Below, piece by piece: positions 39,727 through 41,630 of a stretch of DNA of 41,630 nt. The notes under the pieces are model-generated. The model was not told the origin of the DNA. It searched no databases and saw only the letters and a program-made list of their open reading frames with translations. The stretch is from an uncultured Pirellulaceae bacterium. GTDB taxonomy: Bacteria > Planctomycetota > Planctomycetia > Pirellulales > Pirellulaceae. The translations under genes and the position numbers were made by a program. Location: positions 1-41,630 of the forward strand of contig CAJQPP010000073.1 of assembly GCA_905480235.1 (NCBI GenBank). The letters run 5' to 3'. The stretch's first letter is position 1; the number at the start of each line of letters is the position of its first letter.

Positions 39727-41106
39727 TCAAGAACCATTCTCCAGACAATACAAGTGTTTCTTGCCCCGCAAGAACATCTGCTTTCCTGCCAACGCTGGCG
39801 TCGCGTCGATGGCATCGTCGAGTTGATTCTCGGCCAATACTTGAAAGCGATCAGAGTCTCGTAAAACAACGGCACTCCCATCGCGTCCGACCACGATAAC
39901 CTTGCCATCGGCTGCTACGATGGAGGCGTACACGCCGCGTATCCCGGGAAGCCGTTTGGAGTAGAGCTCGTCACCGGTTTCGGCATTCAGGCAATACAAA
40001 ATATTGGTACTACCCTTCATGTGATAAACCCGACCATGGGACACCATCATGCTAGGCACGTCGGGGGCGGCGGAATCCGTGCTCCATTTTATGCCTCCGC
40101 TGTCATTCAGATTTCCTTGGCCGTTGAGATCGAGTGCACTTAAGTAAAACCCTTGCCGGCTGCTTGCCAGTAGCACTAAGTCTTGATGAACCACCGGAGA
40201 AGAAATGGGGCGGGAGGTGAATCCTGAAGAACGCCAAATTTCTTTGCCTGTTGCCAAGTCGTATCCTCGAGCAAAGTTTTCCCCACCGGTTACCACGATC
40301 TCCTTACCCTGTCGTTGCAGTACCACGGGAGTGACCCAATTGGAGGGCTCGTCGCGTTCTTGCTTCCACTTCGTTTCACCGGTCGAGGCATCGATGGCCA
40401 TGACCCACGACTGACCTTCATGATCCCAGGGAACAATGAGCACATCCTCGTACAGGAACGGAGAGCTGCCTTCTCCAAACCCGCTTCGTGTCATCATTTG
40501 TCCAAAATCATCGCGCTTCCACTGCAGCGATCCATCCATGTCGTAGCAATAAAGTCCGCGTGATCCAAAATGAGAATAAATGCGTTTGCCATCGGTGATC
40601 GGCGAAGCGGAGGCGAAACTGTGATCCGAGTGAGTGCCCTGATGGGGCGTCGATTCGACGGCGACTTGTTCCCATTTTTTTTTCCCGCTTTGGCGGTCAA
40701 AGCAAATCGTTACGAACTTGGTGGGCGTTTGTGGAGCGCGGTTTCGCCCGCGCCCGCGACCTCGTCGGCTACCACGATTCTTGGGGGCCTGCTTCGTCTC
40801 AGATTCCGCCGGACTAGCAGACGGACTGGGAATCGCATCGAGAATGATCACTTGATCGCCCCAGACGATGGGAGAGCTGTTGTTGCCGGCACCCGGCAAC
40901 TCGATCTTCCACTTCAGATTTTGGTTTTCGGCCCATTCTGTGGGTGGTGTAGCGGTGTCGGAGGTCCCGTTAAACGTCGGTCCCCGGAAATTCGGCCAGT
41001 TGGTGGCCATCGGGGTTTGCGCCAACAGGCCATTTACCGGTAACGATACCGCCACAAAAACCAGATAAACGGCTGGATAAAACCAGTTCTTTGCAGATGT
41101 CATCAT
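39727..41106 (-). CDS. Exported PQQ-like beta-propeller protein
   Basis: This 459-residue protein starts with MMTSAKNW and a hydrophobic signal sequence (AVYLVFVAVSLPVNGLLA). It continues with NWPNFRGPTFNG, a typical opening of planctomycete PQQ-like proteins, and then repeated blades with the W-x4-(A/G) signature: LKWKIELPGAG, GKKKWEQVAVES, GSLQWKRDDF, GETKWKQERDE, GKEIWRSSG, GDELYSKRLPG. A low-complexity Arg/Gly insert (NRGSRRGRGRGRNRAP) interrupts blade two. GAGGAAA precedes the start. The family has no known enzymatic function without the other quinoprotein residues; it may act as an assembly or outer-membrane BamB-like factor (inference). Confidence 0.88.
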   Translation of the reverse strand: MMTSAKNWFYPAVYLVFVAVSLPVNGLLAQTPMATNWPNFRGPTFNGTSDTATPPTEWAENQNLKWKIELPGAGNNSSPIVWGDQVIILDAIPSPSASPAESETKQAPKNRGSRRGRGRGRNRAPQTPTKFVTICFDRQSGKKKWEQVAVESTPHQGTHSDHSFASASPITDGKRIYSHFGSRGLYCYDMDGSLQWKRDDFGQMMTRSGFGEGSSPFLYEDVLIVPWDHEGQSWVMAIDASTGETKWKQERDEPSNWVTPVVLQRQGKEIVVTGGENFARGYDLATGKEIWRSSGFTSRPISSPVVHQDLVLLASSRQGFYLSALDLNGQGNLNDSGGIKWSTDSAAPDVPSMMVSHGRVYHMKGSTNILYCLNAETGDELYSKRLPGIRGVYASIVAADGKVIVVGRDGSAVVLRDSDRFQVLAENQLDDAIDATPALAGKQMFLRGKKHLYCLENGS

Positions 41107-41375
41107 TTTTTCCTCAAAGTATATGAGTGGCGGCAAAATCAGCCGAAAATTGGTTGGCGGTCTGTTTTGGAAATACAGCGTCAAACTTTCCGTTTGGCAT
41201 TGTATCGATGGGGTAATTGCGGCAAAACAAGAACCCCGACGGCTGGCAATCAATCTAACCCGAATTACGCTAAAACGATTCGGTGCGGACATGTTTTTCT
41301 TGCGAAATTCGCCAATCCAATCGTCCTTATTGCCGTCGCCCCGTTCCAGCTATCCCTTCATCGGAGTACGAACCG

Positions 41376-41630
41376 TTGTCAAGCCAAAGAGATGACTTGC
41401 GAAATATCGTGATCATTGCCCATGTTGATCATGGCAAAACGACGTTGGTGGATTGTTTACTCCGACAAAGCGGCCAGTTCCGCGACACCCAACTGCAGGG
41501 CGAACGAATTCTCGATTCGGGCGATTTGGAGAAAGAACGTGGTATCACGATTCTCGCCAAAAATATCGCTCTACCTTACAAAAACACGAAGATTAATATC
41601 ATCGATACCCCGGGTCACGCTGATTTTGGT
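41376..41630 (+). CDS. typA: GTP-binding protein TypA/BipA (partial)
   Basis: The first 85 codons of a translational GTPase run off the right edge. They show [28 protein letters not shown] (G1), [13 protein letters not shown] (G2) and [11 protein letters not shown] (G3). The [12 protein letters not shown] and the [20 protein letters not shown] segments identify TypA/BipA, a ribosome-binding GTPase in stress response. The start appears to be TTG 41376 with GGAG about 10 bases upstream. It is divergent from the PQQ-like gene. Confidence 0.93.
   Translation, partial: MSSQRDDLRNIVIIAHVDHGKTTLVDCLLRQSGQFRDTQLQGERILDSGDLEKERGITILAKNIALPYKNTKINIIDTPGHADFG

Noticed and set aside
1..41630. CRISPR arrays, IS elements, phage genes
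   Set aside because: No regularly spaced repeats, transposase motifs or terminal inverted repeats were seen anywhere in the window.

Overview
The window looks like a chromosomal segment from a Planctomycetota bacterium, probably in or near the Pirellulales. This is inferred from gene content, not from any database search. The markers are a sulfatase, a secreted sialidase, a planctomycete-type cytochrome fused to a membrane domain, an ECF sigma factor paired with a membrane protein carrying an H-x9-DG-like end, a FloA flotillin, a PQQ-like beta-propeller, and a str locus in which the EF-G gene is separated from rpsL-rpsG by a terminator. No CRISPR array, tRNA, rRNA, IS element or phage gene was seen.

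Layout. 1-253: end of a helix-hairpin-helix protein. 737-3794: ferrous iron uptake operon (two FeoA-like proteins, FeoB, small Cys-rich FeoB partner), followed by a family 2 glycosyltransferase. 5252-9010: very large exported sialidase plus sialate O-acetylesterase fusion. 9419-12510: rpsL, rpsG, terminator, divergent EF-G. 12618-17300: hemolysin III-type membrane protein, SF1 helicase, alpha/beta hydrolase. 17338-21063 (minus): redoxin/cytochrome/copper-monooxygenase-like fusion, a methyltransferase-like remnant and a sulfatase. 21707-24652: thioredoxin, exported cyclophilin, PTS enzyme I. 24937-27994: four-gene fatty-acid cluster (dehydratase, ACP, dehydratase-like protein lacking the catalytic His, ketosynthase). 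28053-29730: ECF sigma factor and membrane partner. 29973-33005: a small Cys protein, then an overlapping operon of NCS2-like permease, methyltransferase and PII protein. 33126-41106: cytochrome/DUF2231-like protein, EVE protein, FloA, MnmA, exported esterase, flavin reductase, PQQ-like protein. 41376-end: start of typA.

The most interesting object is the thioredoxin at 21707-22030. Its reading frame is intact except for one TGA at 21794-21796, which sits exactly where the first catalytic cysteine of the CGPC motif should be. Just downstream is a hairpin with a GGTC apical loop, at the same distance from the TGA as the SECIS loop of E. coli fdhF. I read this as a selenocysteine thioredoxin (UGPC active site). 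Standard gene callers would miss it or split it.

Secondary leads are the PII/permease/methyltransferase operon, the dehydratase paralogue with a substituted catalytic His, an EF-G whose domain IV lacks the usual tip motifs, a Cys-rich FeoA, and two small proteins below usual ORF thresholds.
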